Position numbers and translations under genes: made by a program. Positions 44,404 to 52,385 of a DNA stretch of 64,000 nt are shown here, one piece after another; position 1 is the stretch's first letter, and each line of letters starts with the position of its first letter. This DNA is from Myxococcales bacterium (lineage in GTDB: Bacteria > Myxococcota_A > Polyangia > Polyangiales > Ga0077539). The notes under the pieces are model-generated. The model did no database searches and was not told the DNA's origin. It saw only the letters and a list, made by a program, of their open reading frames with translations. The stretch covers positions 59,386 to 123,385 of the forward strand of contig JAEUKI010000070.1 in assembly GCA_016793325.1 (NCBI GenBank), read 5' to 3'.

Positions 44404-45132
44404 CTATTTCTTCGCCAGAAACGTGTGGATCCCGCACTCGGTCTTCGCGCTGCCTGCCCATCGGCCGGCGCGCTCGTCGGACTCGTCCGCGCCAACCGGC
44501 TGCGTGCAAGGCTCGCATCCGACGCTGACGTAGCCCTTCGCCCACAAGGGGTGTTCGGGGATCGCGTGTTTCTCTTGATACCGGTAGACGTCCCTCGATG
44601 ACCAGTCCGCGATGGGGTGAATCTTGAGGGGACCTTCGACGGTGGGCTCGACGATGGCCGTGTGCGCGCGGGTGCTCGACTGATCGCGGCGCAGGCCCGA
44701 GACCCAGCCGAGCTTTCCGGGGAGGGCGCGCTGCAAGGGCTCGACCTTGTTGTGCGCGCAGCAAAGGTCGGGATTTTGCTGGTAGATCTTCAGTCCGTGC
44801 TTCGCGACAAACGCCTCGCGCGGCGTTTCGGGGGCCAAGACAACCACGGAGAGTCCGAGCGCCGACGCGAGCTCGTCTCGGTACGCGAGCGTCTCTTCGA
44901 AGAGAAATCCCGTGTCGATGAAGTGCACCGGGAGCCCCTTCGCGACGACGCTCCACAAGTGCAAGAGCGCCCCCGAGCCGGGACCAAACGACGATGTGCA
45001 GAGCAACGACGCGCCGAAGCGATCGACCGCCCACGCGAGCCGCTCTTCCGCCGAGAGACCTTCGAGGCGCGCGACGAGCTCGTCCCGTTGTGCGTCGGTG
45101 ATCTCGATGCTGGCAGCTGGCGACACGCTCAT
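44404..45132 (-). CDS. cysH: Phosphoadenosine/adenosine phosphosulfate reductase (APS-reductase type)
   Basis: 242 aa. Reduces activated sulfate to sulfite with thioredoxin. Two cysteine pairs, CC at 124-125 (DLCCAHNK) and CxxC at 206-209 (GCEPC), bind a [4Fe-4S] cluster as in APS reductases; PAPS reductases lack them. WVSGLRRDQS-TR is the substrate loop and ECGIH near the C-terminus carries the catalytic Cys233. The ATG overlaps the upstream sulfite reductase stop (ATGA). The presence of an APS kinase gene in the same operon makes the preferred substrate worth testing. Confidence 0.92.
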   Translation of the reverse strand: MSVSPAASIEITDAQRDELVARLEGLSAEERLAWAVDRFGASLLCTSSFGPGSGALLHLWSVVAKGLPVHFIDTGFLFEETLAYRDELASALGLSVVVLAPETPREAFVAKHGLKIYQQNPDLCCAHNKVEPLQRALPGKLGWVSGLRRDQSSTRAHTAIVEPTVEGPLKIHPIADWSSRDVYRYQEKHAIPEHPLWAKGYVSVGCEPCTQPVGADESDERAGRWAGSAKTECGIHTFLAKK

Positions 45133-46892
45133 GCGGCGCACTCTCCCTTGCCGAGCTTCACTTCGAAGTCGCCCTCTTGGCCGATGTCGATGAAATCGAT
45201 GTCGGGCGTCGTCTCGTCGAGCGCGGCGAGGTCCGCGAGCACCTCGCGAACGCGGTCCTCGCTCACGCGACGAAAGAAATCCCTGGGCGTTTCTGCGCTC
45301 GACGCGCGCTCTTCGGCGTACAGGGACAAGAGCCGCACGACCGCGTCGGCCACGCCGCGCGCGCGGAGCTTCACGACTTGCCTCCCGAACGTCGCCCCCG
45401 ACGCGCCGTCGACCCCGCCGCCGAGGTGCAGTTGGTACACGGGCGCGCTTCGCTCGCCCACGCGCTTGACCGCGCCGTGAAACCCGAGGTCCGCGACGTG
45501 GTGCTGGCCGCACGAGTTGGGGCACCCCGAGATCTTGATGCTCGCCGACCGAGCGAGCTCGAGCGCCTCGCGCTCCTTGGGGCTCAGCTTGTCGAAGCGA
45601 TCCGCGATGGACGCGCCGAGCTGCCGCGACGTGGTGACCGCGAGCTGGCACGAGTCCGCTCCGGGGCACGAGGTCACGTCTTCGACCGTCTGTCCTCCCG
45701 TGCGCGCGAGGCCGATGTCCTCGAGCGCGGCGTGAAGGGCGGGGAGCTTTCCGATCGGGACCCAGCGAAGAACGAGGTTTTGCTCGAGCGTCGTGCGCAC
45801 CGTTCCGTCGCTGAAGCGCTGCGCGATCGGCGCGAGGGCGCGGAGCTGCGAGGGCGTGATGTCTCCGAGCGGAAGCCTCACGCACGCGCACGCGTAGCCC
45901 TCTTGCTTCTGCGCGATCACGCTCGCGGCGCGCCACGCGAGGTAGCTCGGCCTTCGGGCGACCGCGGGATCCTCGGCGTCTTGGCGCGGCGGGGGCGGGG
46001 GCTCGTCGGTGATCGCGATCGACGAGAGCGGCGTCGTGCCGCGGGCGCGCACGGCGGCGAGCTCTTCGTTGTACATCTCGACGAAGCGCTCGGGGCCGCT
46101 CTTTTTCGCGACGTACTTGAGGCGGGCGCGGTGCTTGTTCTCGCGGTTTCCTGTGCGATCGAAGAGGCGCACGATGGCCTCGACCGAGTCGAGCACGTCC
46201 TCGACCGGCAAGAACTCGTGCAGCGTGATCGCGTTCATCGGCGTCGTCGAGAGCCCGCCGGCGGCGACGATCTTGAATCCGTGTGCGCCATCGCGGATCC
46301 GCGCGATCAGGCCCACGTCGTTGATCGAGCACATCGCGCGGTCTGCCTCCGACGCGCTGAGGGCGATCTTGAACTTGCGCGGCAGGCTCTGGTCGTAGTC
46401 CTTGCGCAACAGGTGCCGCGTGATCGCCTCGCCGTACGGACGCACGTCGAAGACCGTGTCTTCGGCGACGCCCGAGAGCGGGTCTGCGGTCACGTTTCGA
46501 ACGGTGTTTCCGCAGGCTTCGCGGGTGGTGAGCCCCGCTTTGTCGAGCGCGCGAAGGGCGTCTTCGACCTTGCTCATCGGGACGAAGTGAATCTGCACGT
46601 TCTGCCGCGTGGTCAGGTGGCAGATGTCTCGTCCCGCGGCCTCGACCGACTCCGCGATCGCCTCGAGCTGAGCCGCCCCGAGGGCGCCCTGCGGGATCTT
46701 CAGCCTGATCATTTGCACGTCGGTCTGGCGCTGGCCGTACACGCCGCGCGCGAGACGAAACACCCTGAATTTATCGGGCGACATCTCGCCGCGCTCGAAT
46801 TGCTCGAGCACCGTCACGAACTCGTCGATGTCCCTGGCGTCCGAAAACTTCGGAAGAAACAACGCCTCGCCTGTCTGTCCGTCAGCGCTCAC
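45129..46892 (-). CDS. Sulfite/nitrite reductase, ferredoxin-type hemoprotein
   Basis: 587 aa sirohaem/[4Fe-4S] enzyme with two similar halves (NIR/SIR ferredoxin-like and 4Fe-4S domains). The cluster ligands are TSCPGADSC (C-x5-C) and SGCPNSC (C-x3-C); LTTRQNVQIHFV and NTVRNVTADPL are the substrate/sirohaem-side motifs. Six-electron reduction of sulfite to sulfide is favoured over nitrite because it lies between cysC and cysH. The start is GTG 46892, which overlaps the cysC stop (GTGA). A later Arg/Lys substrate set was not checked, so nitrite remains possible. Confidence 0.9.
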   Translation of the reverse strand: MSADGQTGEALFLPKFSDARDIDEFVTVLEQFERGEMSPDKFRVFRLARGVYGQRQTDVQMIRLKIPQGALGAAQLEAIAESVEAAGRDICHLTTRQNVQIHFVPMSKVEDALRALDKAGLTTREACGNTVRNVTADPLSGVAEDTVFDVRPYGEAITRHLLRKDYDQSLPRKFKIALSASEADRAMCSINDVGLIARIRDGAHGFKIVAAGGLSTTPMNAITLHEFLPVEDVLDSVEAIVRLFDRTGNRENKHRARLKYVAKKSGPERFVEMYNEELAAVRARGTTPLSSIAITDEPPPPPRQDAEDPAVARRPSYLAWRAASVIAQKQEGYACACVRLPLGDITPSQLRALAPIAQRFSDGTVRTTLEQNLVLRWVPIGKLPALHAALEDIGLARTGGQTVEDVTSCPGADSCQLAVTTSRQLGASIADRFDKLSPKEREALELARSASIKISGCPNSCGQHHVADLGFHGAVKRVGERSAPVYQLHLGGGVDGASGATFGRQVVKLRARGVADAVVRLLSLYAEERASSAETPRDFFRRVSEDRVREVLADLAALDETTPDIDFIDIGQEGDFEVKLGKGECAA

Positions 46893-47461
46893 AGCACTCC
46901 TCGCTCTCGAAGCAATGAAACAATCGCGTCGACGCCCTGGTCGACGGTGACCTCGTGCGACTTCACCTCGAGCTCCGGCGCGTCCGGCGGCTCGTAGGGG
47001 TCGCTCACTCCAGTGAACACAGGGATCTCTCCGGCGCGCGCGCGCTTGTAGAGCCCTTTGACGTCGCGCGCTTCGCACGCCTCCAAGGGCGCGCTCACGT
47101 ACACCTCGCAGAAGCGCTCGCCGCTCATCGCGCGGGCCTTCGCGCGCGTGTCGCGATACGGGCTGATCGCCGCGGTGATCGCGATCACGCCGTTGCGCGC
47201 GAGGAGGTTGGCCACGTACGCGATGCGCAGCACGTTGGTGTCGCGGTCCTCGCGCGAAAACGTCAGCCCCTTGCTCAAGTGCTCGCGCACCTCGTCGCCG
47301 TCGAGCACCTCGACCCGCTGACCCAGAGCCCGCAGCCGCAGCTCGAGCGCGCGGGCGAGGGTGCTCTTTCCCGCGCCCGAGAGGCCGGTGAGCCAGAGCA
47401 CGGCGCCCGCGTCCCCGCGAGCTGGCGCAGGTACGTCTCGATTTCGAACGATCGATTGCAT
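46889..47461 (-). CDS. cysC: Adenylyl-sulfate kinase
   Basis: 190 aa. Phosphorylates APS to PAPS. Walker A GLSGAGKST, DGDEVREHLSKGLTFSREDRDTN, AAISPYRDTR, EVYVSAPLEACEARDVKGLYK and the FTGVSDPYEPPDAPE motif are the family signature. First gene of the leftward operon. The sulfate adenylyltransferase that would supply APS (CysDN or Sat) is not in the window. Confidence 0.95.
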   Translation of the reverse strand: MQSIVRNRDVPAPARGDAGAVLWLTGLSGAGKSTLARALELRLRALGQRVEVLDGDEVREHLSKGLTFSREDRDTNVLRIAYVANLLARNGVIAITAAISPYRDTRAKARAMSGERFCEVYVSAPLEACEARDVKGLYKRARAGEIPVFTGVSDPYEPPDAPELEVKSHEVTVDQGVDAIVSLLRERGVL

Positions 47462-47508
47462 CGTCTGGTAGACCTGAATGATTCTGTTATACTGGAGACC
47501 TCTTCACT
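47462..47508. promoter_or_regulatory. Divergent cysC / XRE-cupin intergenic control region
   Basis: A 47-bp AT-richer gap between two divergent genes. AGACCT occurs twice as direct repeat, at 47470-47475 and 47496-47501, each preceded by TGG, 26 bp apart: a candidate site for the adjacent regulator. On the minus strand TATAAC (47491-47486) could be the cysC -10 box. GGAGA at 47494-47498 is the ribosome site of the regulator gene. Confidence 0.4.
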
Positions 47509-48189
47509 ATGACGAAGTCTTCCACACGTGCAAGGGCGTCGAGCGCTTCGACGAGCGTCACCGTCAGCGAGCCCGCGGCGGGCGCTCCGATGACAGAGGC
47601 GTTGTTGCTCGGCGAAGGAGACGAGATCGGCGCCGCCGAGCTCACGCGCCGCGTGGCCGAAACCGTCCGCGTCCTTCGCAAGAACCGAGGGTATTCGCTG
47701 GACGATCTCGCGCAGCGCTCGGGCGTCTCGCGCGCGAGCCTCTCGCAGATCGAGACCGCGAAGACCAACCCGACGATCTCGATCTTGTGGAAGATCGCGG
47801 CGGCGCTCGGGGTCCCCTTCGCGCAGCTGTTGGGTGAAGAGCGGCCCGAGCGCGTGCGGATCCTTCGTCGCGCCGATCAACAAGTGCTTCGCTCGACCGA
47901 CGGACGCATGGAGTCTCGTCCGCTCATGCCCGCGGGCGCATCGCCCACCGTCGAGGCGTACGAGCTTCGGTTGCAGCCGCGGTCCATCTCCGTGAGCGAG
48001 CCGCACGCCAAGGGCACCACCGAGACGATCGTCGTGCTCGTCGGCGCGCTGCGGCTGCGCGTCGCGGACGAAGTGTTCGAGCTCAACGCCGGAGACTCGG
48101 TCTATTTTCACGCGGACGTCGCCCACGCGTACGAGAACCCGGGCCGCGTCGAGGCTCGCTATCACAACGTGATCACGTACGCGCGATAG
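47509..48189 (+). CDS. XRE-family regulator with C-terminal cupin (SutR-like)
   Basis: 226 aa. An N-terminal disordered stretch precedes an XRE helix-turn-helix (VRVLRKNRGYSLDDLAQRSGVSRASLSQIETAKTNPTISILWKIA), then a cupin domain (EPHAKGTTETIVVLVGALRLRV, ELNAGDSVYFHADVAHAYEN). This two-domain layout is that of E. coli SutR/YdcN, a regulator of sulfur-utilisation genes. Placed divergently from cysC and 20 bp before an alkanesulfonate-type ABC importer, it likely controls both, sensing a small sulfur metabolite through the cupin. An internal ATG (codon 28) is an alternative start. Confidence 0.87.
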   Translation: MTKSSTRARASSASTSVTVSEPAAGAPMTEALLLGEGDEIGAAELTRRVAETVRVLRKNRGYSLDDLAQRSGVSRASLSQIETAKTNPTISILWKIAAALGVPFAQLLGEERPERVRILRRADQQVLRSTDGRMESRPLMPAGASPTVEAYELRLQPRSISVSEPHAKGTTETIVVLVGALRLRVADEVFELNAGDSVYFHADVAHAYENPGRVEARYHNVITYAR

Positions 48190-48209
48190 GCGCCCGAGAG
48201 CTCGATCCC

Positions 48210-49118
48210 GTGCTTCTCGGAGAACACACGCAAGACACAGCGTCGCCCGCGCCCACGCACACGAGCGAAGGCGAGCGCATCATCGCGCTTCGCGGCGTCG
48301 CAAAGAGCTTCGTCGACGCAGAGGGGCGGTCGCGCGCGGCGCTCGAGCCGGTGGACATCGACGTTCGACGCGGTGAATTCCTGTGCCTCGTCGGCCCTTC
48401 GGGCTGCGGCAAGAGCACGATCTTGAACCTCGTCGCGGGCCTCGACGCGCCCACGCAAGGGACGATCACGATCCGCGGCGAGGCCGTGAAGGGACCGGGC
48501 CCCGATCGCACGGTGATGTTTCAAGAGGCCGCGCTGTTTCCGTGGCTCACGGTGTTCGAAAACGTCCTGTTTCCCCTCGAGGTCGCGAAGGTCGCCAAGG
48601 GTGAAGCGCGCGCGCGGGTCGAGCGCTACCTGCGCATGGTGCACCTGTGGAAGTTTCGAGACTCCCGGCCGCACGAGCTCTCGGGAGGCATGCGTCAGCG
48701 CGCGGCGCTCGCGAGGGCGCTCGTGATCGAGCCCGAAATTCTCCTGATGGACGAGCCCTTCGGCGCGCTCGACGCGCAGACCGCGGACCTGCTCCACGCC
48801 GAGCTCGAGACCATCTGGCGCGAGACGAAGAAGACCGTGCTCTTCGTCACGCACAACCCTCGCGAGGCCGTTCGCCTCGGCGATCGCGTGATCGTGCTCG
48901 GCACTCGGCCGGGCCGCGTGAAGCGCGTCGTCTCCGTCGATCTGCCCCGCCCCCGCGACCAGGAGCAACGCGACGTCGCGCTGCTCGCCGCGGTCCTGCG
49001 CAACGAGCTGAAGAGCGAGATCGAGAAGGTCTTGCGCGAAGAGGTCGACGATGGCTGGCGTCCTGCGCAAGAGCCTGTTCGTCCTGGGCCTGATCGTGGC
49101 CTGGGCGGCGGCATCTAA
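48210..49118 (+). CDS. ABC transporter ATP-binding protein, SsuB/TauB-like
   Basis: 302 aa. Walker A GPSGCGKST, Q-loop VMFQEAALFPW, signature LSGGMRQR, Walker B ILLMDEPFGALD and H-loop VTHNPREA. Family is the nitrate/sulfonate/taurine importer ATPase. The GTG start at 48210 follows the regulator by 20 bp. Its 3' end overlaps the permease gene by 68 bp, so the last 20 residues (rich in Pro/Gly) may not be needed. The sulfur neighbourhood suggests sulfonate or taurine; no SsuD/TauD-type monooxygenase is in the window. Confidence 0.92.
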   Translation: MLLGEHTQDTASPAPTHTSEGERIIALRGVAKSFVDAEGRSRAALEPVDIDVRRGEFLCLVGPSGCGKSTILNLVAGLDAPTQGTITIRGEAVKGPGPDRTVMFQEAALFPWLTVFENVLFPLEVAKVAKGEARARVERYLRMVHLWKFRDSRPHELSGGMRQRAALARALVIEPEILLMDEPFGALDAQTADLLHAELETIWRETKKTVLFVTHNPREAVRLGDRVIVLGTRPGRVKRVVSVDLPRPRDQEQRDVALLAAVLRNELKSEIEKVLREEVDDGWRPAQEPVRPGPDRGLGGGI

Positions 49119-49800
49119 GTTCGCGAACAATTTTCTCTTTCCCGGCCCGCTCGACGTGATGAAGGCCCTCGCGCGCAGCGCGCAAAACGGCGTTCTGTTT
49201 CGCGCGCTCGGCAAGACCACGATGCGTCTGTTGCTGGGTTACAGCGCCTCCCTCGTGGGCGGCGTCGCGCTCGGGTTGAGCCTCGCTCGCGTGCGCGCGC
49301 TCAGGGACACGTTGGGCGTGCTCGTGCTCGGTCTTCAAGCGATCCCGTCGGTGTGCTGGATGCCCGTGGCGCTCCTCGCGTTCGGTCTCAACGAGCGCGC
49401 GATCTTCTCGGTGGTGGTGCTCGGCTCGATGCTCAGCGTCTCGATCGCGACCGAGAGCGCTGTGCGCAACGTTCAACCCTTGATCCTTCGCGCCGCGGCG
49501 ACGATGGGCGCGACGGGATGGACCCTCTGGCGTCGCGTGATGCTCCCCGCTGCGCTTCCGGGAATCGTCTCGGGCGCGCGCCTCGGGTGGACCTTCGCGT
49601 GGCGCTCGCTCATGGCCGCGGAGCTGCTCTTCGTCTCGGGAGGCCTCGGACAAGTGCTCGAGCAGGGACGCGAGCTCTACGACATGGCGCAGGTGCTCGG
49701 GGTCGTGCTGGTGATCGTCGCGTTCGGGCTGCTCAGCGAGGGGCTCTTGTTCGCGAGGATCGAGCGCACGATGCGCCTGCGATGGGGGATCGAGCGTTGA
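49051..49800 (+). CDS. ABC transporter permease, SsuC/TauC-like
   Basis: 249 aa, about six membrane helices. The EAA-like cytoplasmic loop is visible in the middle (SAVRNVQPLILRAAATMGATGWTLWRRVMLPAALPGIVSGARLGW), as in the BPD_transp_1 family. Starts inside the ATPase gene and ends with TTGA overlapping the next start, so the three transporter genes are coupled. Confidence 0.9.
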   Translation: MAGVLRKSLFVLGLIVAWAAASKFANNFLFPGPLDVMKALARSAQNGVLFRALGKTTMRLLLGYSASLVGGVALGLSLARVRALRDTLGVLVLGLQAIPSVCWMPVALLAFGLNERAIFSVVVLGSMLSVSIATESAVRNVQPLILRAAATMGATGWTLWRRVMLPAALPGIVSGARLGWTFAWRSLMAAELLFVSGGLGQVLEQGRELYDMAQVLGVVLVIVAFGLLSEGLLFARIERTMRLRWGIER

Positions 49801-50801
49801 GCGACGACGCGTTGGGTCTGAGAATTTCGAGGCGAAGCGCGCTCGCATCCGCGGTGGGCCTCGCGTCGTCGTCCGCGCTCGGCGCCTGCGCGCGGCCCGT
49901 CGACCCGCGGGTGCTGAGGGTTGGCCATCTATTCAACATCACGCACGGCGCCGGGCTGTGCGCGCTCGAGTCGGGGCGTCTCGCGGGCGCGCTCGGCGGC
50001 GTGACCGTCGAATCGAAGGCGTTCACCGCGGGGCCTGCGGTGATCGAAGCGTTGTTGGGCGGGGCGATCGACGTCGCGTACGCAGGGGCGCCGCCCGTTC
50101 TCGCAGCGTGGCTCCGCTCTCGGGGAACGGCAGTGCGACTGCTCGCCGGCGCCTGCTCGGGCGGCGCGGGGCTCGTCGTGCGACCGGGACTCGAATTCGT
50201 GGGTCCGCGCTCGCTCGACGGCCGCACCGTCGTCACGCCGCAGCTCGGAAACACGCAAGACGTCGCCCTTCGCGACTACCTCCGCCGCCACGGAATGTCG
50301 CCGTCCGAGAGCGGCGGATCCGTTCGTGTGCTCCCGCTCTCCAACGCCGAGTGCTTCAATCAGTTTCGCCTCGGGCGCGTGGACGCCGCGTGGGTGGCCG
50401 AGCCGACGCTCTCGAGGATCATCGTCGAAGCGAGAGGCGTCCTCGCGATCGACGAGCGCGATCTCTGGCCCGTGCGTCGGTTCGTGACCGCGCTCTTCGT
50501 CGCGCGCGCGGACTACATGGATCGCGCTCGTGACAACGTGCTTCGCGCGCTCGAGGTGCACCGCGACGAGGTGCGACGCCTCGCGCGAAGTGATGGCGCG
50601 TCACGGGCGCTCGTCGCGTCGTCGCTCGCGAGGGCGCTCGGGCGACCGCTGCCCGCGCGCGTGCTCGAGGGTGGGTTTTCTCGCTGTGATTTTACAGACG
50701 ATCCGCTGCTCGACTCGCTGCGGGCGCAGGGGCGCGCGTCGCAGTCGCTCGGGTTTCTCCCCGAGGGCGCGCTCGAGTCACTGTCTCCTTCGGTGCGCTG
50801 A
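49797..50801 (+). CDS. Substrate-binding lipoprotein of a sulfonate/nitrate/taurine-type importer
   Basis: 334 aa. Signal peptide with a Tat-like RRSALASAVG start and lipobox LGAC; then VGHLFNITHGAG, GGAIDVAYAGAPPVLAAW, VTPQLGNTQDVALRDYLRRHG and GRVDAAWVAEP, the SsuA/TauA-like fold. Start is TTG at 49797, overlapping the permease stop (TTGA), with GTG at 49851 as alternative. The ligand is not readable from sequence; sulfur context favours a sulfonate. Confidence 0.88.
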   Translation: MSDDALGLRISRRSALASAVGLASSSALGACARPVDPRVLRVGHLFNITHGAGLCALESGRLAGALGGVTVESKAFTAGPAVIEALLGGAIDVAYAGAPPVLAAWLRSRGTAVRLLAGACSGGAGLVVRPGLEFVGPRSLDGRTVVTPQLGNTQDVALRDYLRRHGMSPSESGGSVRVLPLSNAECFNQFRLGRVDAAWVAEPTLSRIIVEARGVLAIDERDLWPVRRFVTALFVARADYMDRARDNVLRALEVHRDEVRRLARSDGASRALVASSLARALGRPLPARVLEGGFSRCDFTDDPLLDSLRAQGRASQSLGFLPEGALESLSPSVR

Positions 50802-50978
50802 AATTCGCGCTCGACGCGGCGGGTGGAGTAGTGGACAGGCCGCGATCCGTGGCCATGCTCCGGCGCTCTTCGCGACCGCCGTCGTCCCCCATCGGCGGCG
50901 CGTCTCTCCAACACGGTTCGAATCGTCGAACGCTCCCTTCGCCGTTGCGTGGGCGCGATTCGACAACGCAGGTCTCGA

Positions 50979-52385
50979 ATGTCTTCCTCCGAATCCAGCG
51001 CGGGCTTTTGGTCCACGGTGACCGAAGCGGTGCGCGGCACCGAGCAGGACCTCACGGCGGTCCCTGTCTCGCGCGCGGTGCTGCTTCTGTCTGTGCCGAC
51101 GGTGCTCGAGATGTCGATGGAGTCGCTGCTCGCGATCGTCGACATGTACTTCGTCTCGCGGTTGGGCCCGGACGCGGTCGCGACCGTGGGCCTCACCGAG
51201 TCGCTGCTCGCGCTCATGTACGCGATGGCGATGGGGCTCTCAGCTGCGGCGACCGCGGTCATCTCGCGTCGAACGGGCGAGAAGAACCCCGACGGCGCGG
51301 CGTCGGGCGCGGTGCAGGTCGTGGCGATCGCGATGGTCCTGTCGCTGGTGCTCGGCCTCGTGGGCACGCTTCTCGCGCCGACGCTCTTGCGCGCGATGGG
51401 CGCAGAGCCGGGCGTCCTCGCGATCGGAACGGGCTACACGCGCACGATGCTCGGCGGGAGCGCGACGATCTTCTTGCTCTTCGTGATCAACGCCGCGTTT
51501 CGTGGCGCCGGTGACGCAGCGGTGGCGATGCGCTCGCTCTGGCTCGCGAACCTCGTGAACATGGCGCTCGCGCCGGCGTTGATTTTTGGTGTCGGCCCCA
51601 TCCCCGCGATGGGCGTCACGGGCGCGGGAATCGCCACCACCATCAGCCGAGGACTCGGCGTCGTCTACCAGCTCGCGATGCTGAGGCGTCCGGGCGCGCG
51701 GCTCACGATCGAGCGGCGGCACCTCGCGATCGACCTCAAGACCATCCGAGAGCTGCTGAACATCGCGTGGGGCGCGGCGCTGCAGACGCTCATCGAGACG
51801 GCGAGCTGGCTCGGCCTCGTGCGCATCCTCTCGACCTTCGGGAGCAAGGCGCTGGCGGGCTACACGATCGCGATGCGGATCGCGATGTTCGCGCTCTTGC
51901 CTCCGTTCGGGCTCGCGAGCGCGGCGGCGACGCTGGTCGGGCAGAACCTCGGCGCCAAGCAACCCGACCGCGCCGAGCAGTCCGTGAAGACCGCCGCGCG
52001 CTACAACGTGGCCTTTCTCGGGGTGGTGGGGCTCGTGTTCATCGCGCTCCCGCAGGTGTTCGTCGGGCGATTTGCAGAGGATCCAGCGTCGGCGGTCGTG
52101 GGCGCGCAGGCGTTGAGGATCGTCTCGCTCGGGTTCGTGTTCTTCGCGTACGGGATGGTCGCGGTGCAGGCGTTCAACGGCGCGGGTGACTCGCGGACGC
52201 CGATGCTGCTCAACTTCGTGACGTTCTGGCTCTTCAAGATCCCGTGCGCGTACGTGCTCGCGAGGGTGCTCAACTGGGGACCGTCGGGCGTGTTCTGGGC
52301 CGTGGCGGCCGCGTATACGGTGCAATCGATCAGCGCGGGGCTGCTGTTTCGACGGGGCACGTGGAAGAGCCAAGTGATCGAGTGA
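50979..52385 (+). CDS. MATE family efflux transporter
   Basis: 468 aa, about 12 membrane helices in two repeated halves, exporting drugs or metabolites by Na+/H+ antiport. Typical helices: VPTVLEMSMESLLAIVDMYFVSRLG, AAFRGAGDA, GPIPAMGVTGAGIATTISR, MRIAMFALLPPFGLASAAATLVGQNLGA and AFNGAGDSRTPM. ATG at 50979 is preferred to GTG at 50949. The RHS reading frame begins at a GTG overlapping its stop. Confidence 0.92.
   Translation: MSSSESSAGFWSTVTEAVRGTEQDLTAVPVSRAVLLLSVPTVLEMSMESLLAIVDMYFVSRLGPDAVATVGLTESLLALMYAMAMGLSAAATAVISRRTGEKNPDGAASGAVQVVAIAMVLSLVLGLVGTLLAPTLLRAMGAEPGVLAIGTGYTRTMLGGSATIFLLFVINAAFRGAGDAAVAMRSLWLANLVNMALAPALIFGVGPIPAMGVTGAGIATTISRGLGVVYQLAMLRRPGARLTIERRHLAIDLKTIRELLNIAWGAALQTLIETASWLGLVRILSTFGSKALAGYTIAMRIAMFALLPPFGLASAAATLVGQNLGAKQPDRAEQSVKTAARYNVAFLGVVGLVFIALPQVFVGRFAEDPASAVVGAQALRIVSLGFVFFAYGMVAVQAFNGAGDSRTPMLLNFVTFWLFKIPCAYVLARVLNWGPSGVFWAVAAAYTVQSISAGLLFRRGTWKSQVIE

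Noticed and set aside
47488..47493. TATACT as a -10 box for the XRE-cupin gene
   Set aside because: A start site about 7 bp downstream would fall within or behind the GGAGA ribosome site, so it cannot serve that gene.
50910..50935. tRNA T-arm-like GGTTCGAATC
   Set aside because: Flanking bases do not form the T stem, and no acceptor or anticodon arm fits around it.
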